Below are positions 31,543-32,395 of a DNA stretch of 32,395 bases, piece by piece. The notes beneath the pieces are model-generated. The model ran no database searches and was not told the origin of the DNA. It worked only from the letters and a program-made list of their open reading frames with translations. This stretch comes from Clostridia bacterium (GTDB lineage Bacteria > Bacillota > Clostridia > Oscillospirales > Acutalibacteraceae). Every line of letters begins with the position of its first letter. Position 1 is the stretch's first letter. The translations under genes and the position numbers were made by a program. Location of the stretch: positions 1 through 32,395 of the forward strand of contig JAFWUH010000061.1 in assembly GCA_017524165.1 (NCBI GenBank), read 5' to 3'.

Positions 31543-32121
31543 ATGAAGCGTTCGCTTGTTATTTTTTCCCTGATTTGCTGTCTTCTTTTGCTCTGCTCTT
31601 TTCCGTTTACCCCTGCCGTTTCCTCGGTCGTTGCCGAAACGACCGGTGCAAATGAAAATCAGGTCTTGACCGCGCGTTTTTTAAACATGTTAAATCATAA
31701 TCTGGCATACGGGAAAGATTTTTACGATACCGAAGTCCTGACAAAAGATGCTGTTGTTTCGTTGGCGACAGGCCGTTCTGTTGCGGACGGAGATTATGTT
31801 GCCGTCGATGCGGTTCGTGATTTTCTCTTTTCGATGTACGGCGTTCAGAAGACCGATTTTTCGGACTTCCAGACCGGTTGGCCGCAAAAAGAAGGTTATG
31901 TCTATATTGTCCCTTGCGGATACACGACCTATCGGCATGATTTGATTACCGCCGAAAAGAACGAAGACGGCAGTTTTTCGGTCACCACCGCCGTGACGGT
32001 TACCCCGCATGACGGTAAACTCGAACACTATGAATGCCATGCGCTCTTTCTTGAAAACAGCGCTTCGCAATTCGGTTATCAACTGCTTTCTGCCGACCTT
32101 TTGGCGCAGACAACGGTCTGA
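31543..32121 (+). CDS. Secreted or membrane-anchored protein of unknown function
   Basis: I do not recognise this 192-residue protein. It starts with a strong hydrophobic signal sequence (residues 3-30, SLVIFSLICCLLLLCSF, with possible cleavage near AVSS or VVAE). A soluble domain follows with mixed alpha/beta character (FLNMLNHNLAYGKDFYDTEV, DAVRDFLFSMYG, YIVPCGYTTYRHD, FSVTTAVTVTPHDG). The strand-rich C-terminal half loosely resembles small secreted NTF2-like or lipocalin-like folds, but there is no motif to support either. The ATG at 31543 has AAGGAG ten bases upstream; an upstream start at 31516 would put charged residues before the signal. It is monocistronic, with its own promoter and terminator. 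Confidence 0.8.
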   Translation: MKRSLVIFSLICCLLLLCSFPFTPAVSSVVAETTGANENQVLTARFLNMLNHNLAYGKDFYDTEVLTKDAVVSLATGRSVADGDYVAVDAVRDFLFSMYGVQKTDFSDFQTGWPQKEGYVYIVPCGYTTYRHDLITAEKNEDGSFSVTTAVTVTPHDGKLEHYECHALFLENSASQFGYQLLSADLLAQTTV

Positions 32122-32139
32122 CGGATATTGGGATATTTT

Positions 32140-32170
32140 TCCGGTCTTGTGCGCAAGACCGGATTTTTTT
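32140..32170 (+). terminator. Terminator of the secreted protein gene
   Basis: TCCGGTCTTG (32140-32149) pairs with CAAGACCGGA (32154-32163) around TGCG, followed by seven Ts. It begins 18 bases after the stop. Confidence 0.92.
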
Positions 32171-32275
32171 GCAATAATTTTTTAAAATGATAAATGAGCT
32201 ATTAAGAGAGAAACGAAGAAAAAACGAGAAAAAAAGAGATTTGATCTGTTAAATTTGTTTTTTCAAAAAAAGTTG

Positions 32276-32304
32276 TTGACAACCGTTTTTGTTTATGGTA
32301 TGAT
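32276..32304 (+). promoter_or_regulatory. Sigma-A promoter of rplM
   Basis: TTGACA (32276-32281), 17 bases, then TATGAT (32299-32304). The transcript would start near 32311, leaving about 29 bases before the ATG, with GGAGG at 32326-32330. The region from 32171 to 32275 is AT-rich and shows no gene. Confidence 0.85.
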
Positions 32305-32339
32305 GTTCGGGCTGAAAGAATGAACGGAGGTTTTGAATT

Positions 32340-32395
32340 ATGTCAACATTTATGGCAAAACCTGCTGAAGTTCAGCGCAAGTGGTATATCATTGA
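32340..32395 (+). CDS. rplM: Ribosomal protein L13, partial (N-terminus)
   Basis: The first 18 codons read MSTFMAKPAEVQRKWYII and continue past the window edge. The AKPAEVxRKWYxID start is characteristic of Firmicute L13, a large-subunit protein normally followed by rpsI (S9). GGAGG lies nine bases before the ATG. The call rests on a short but distinctive segment plus a strong promoter suited to a ribosomal protein gene. Confidence 0.88.
   Translation, partial: MSTFMAKPAEVQRKWYII

Noticed and set aside
32305..32339. L13 autoregulatory leader upstream of rplM
   Set aside because: The leader from the mapped promoter is only about 29 bases with no hairpin, too short for the known L13 leader motif.
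1..32395. tRNA, rRNA, CRISPR arrays, transposases
   Set aside because: No cloverleaf with an anticodon and CCA-type end, no rRNA-like stretch, no regularly spaced repeats and no transposase motifs were seen on either strand. The 2745-2887 cloverleaf-like element has arms far too long for a tRNA.

Overview
This 32.4 kb window reads as the chromosome of an endospore-forming low-to-mid GC Firmicute of the class Clostridia, probably near the Ruminococcaceae/Oscillospiraceae. The evidence is SpoIIE and SleB, a PolC-type replicase, an IspH-ribosomal protein S1 fusion, AGGAGG-type ribosome binding sites, canonical sigma-A promoters, and very compact operons with ATGA or TAATG gene junctions. The taxonomic placement is inferred. 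I see no rRNA, tRNA, CRISPR array or transposase.

Layout. 1-380: the edge of an AT-rich, possibly accessory segment, with a partial DUF2493-like gene and a divergent small XRE regulator sharing repeated ATAGTA/TACTAT half-sites. 387-5023: a sporulation-flavoured block with spoIIE (-), a dense array of palindromes, sleB (+), and a GHL10-type lipoprotein glycosidase (-) preceded by a sigma-E-like promoter. 5037-19206: one long leftward transcription unit of about 14 kb. It runs from a strong promoter at 19178-19206 to a terminator at 5037-5076, in the order pyrH, frr, uppS, cdsA, dxr, rseP, ispG, polC, a flavoprotein, cmk, ispH-rpsA. It joins nucleotide phosphorylation, translation, isoprenoid and lipid-carrier synthesis, and replication. 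19245-20807: a solitary oligopeptide-binding lipoprotein gene (+), divergent from pyrH. 20851-29108: a leftward aromatic amino acid operon, aroF-tyrA-aroB-aroA-aroC-pheA-aroEK-aroQ. It encodes all seven shikimate steps plus the Phe and Tyr branches. 29179-31304: an EF-G-like GTPase with its own promoter and terminator. 31453-32170: a secreted protein of unknown function. 32276-32395: promoter and first codons of rplM (L13).

The most notable observations are these. (1) PolC has an intact PHP, polymerase and clamp-binding tail but has lost the 3'-5' proofreading exonuclease normally inserted in the PHP domain. (2) The aro operon is preceded by a 28-codon leader peptide with nine Phe/Tyr codons and a terminator hairpin, which looks like ribosome-mediated attenuation. 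(3) Seven consecutive hairpins lie between spoIIE and sleB. The first three are enclosed by a 10-bp outer stem, giving a cloverleaf-like element. (4) The EF-G paralogue lacks the switch II catalytic histidine and the canonical NKxD motif.

All calls come from reading the sequence. No alignment, folding or database search was run.
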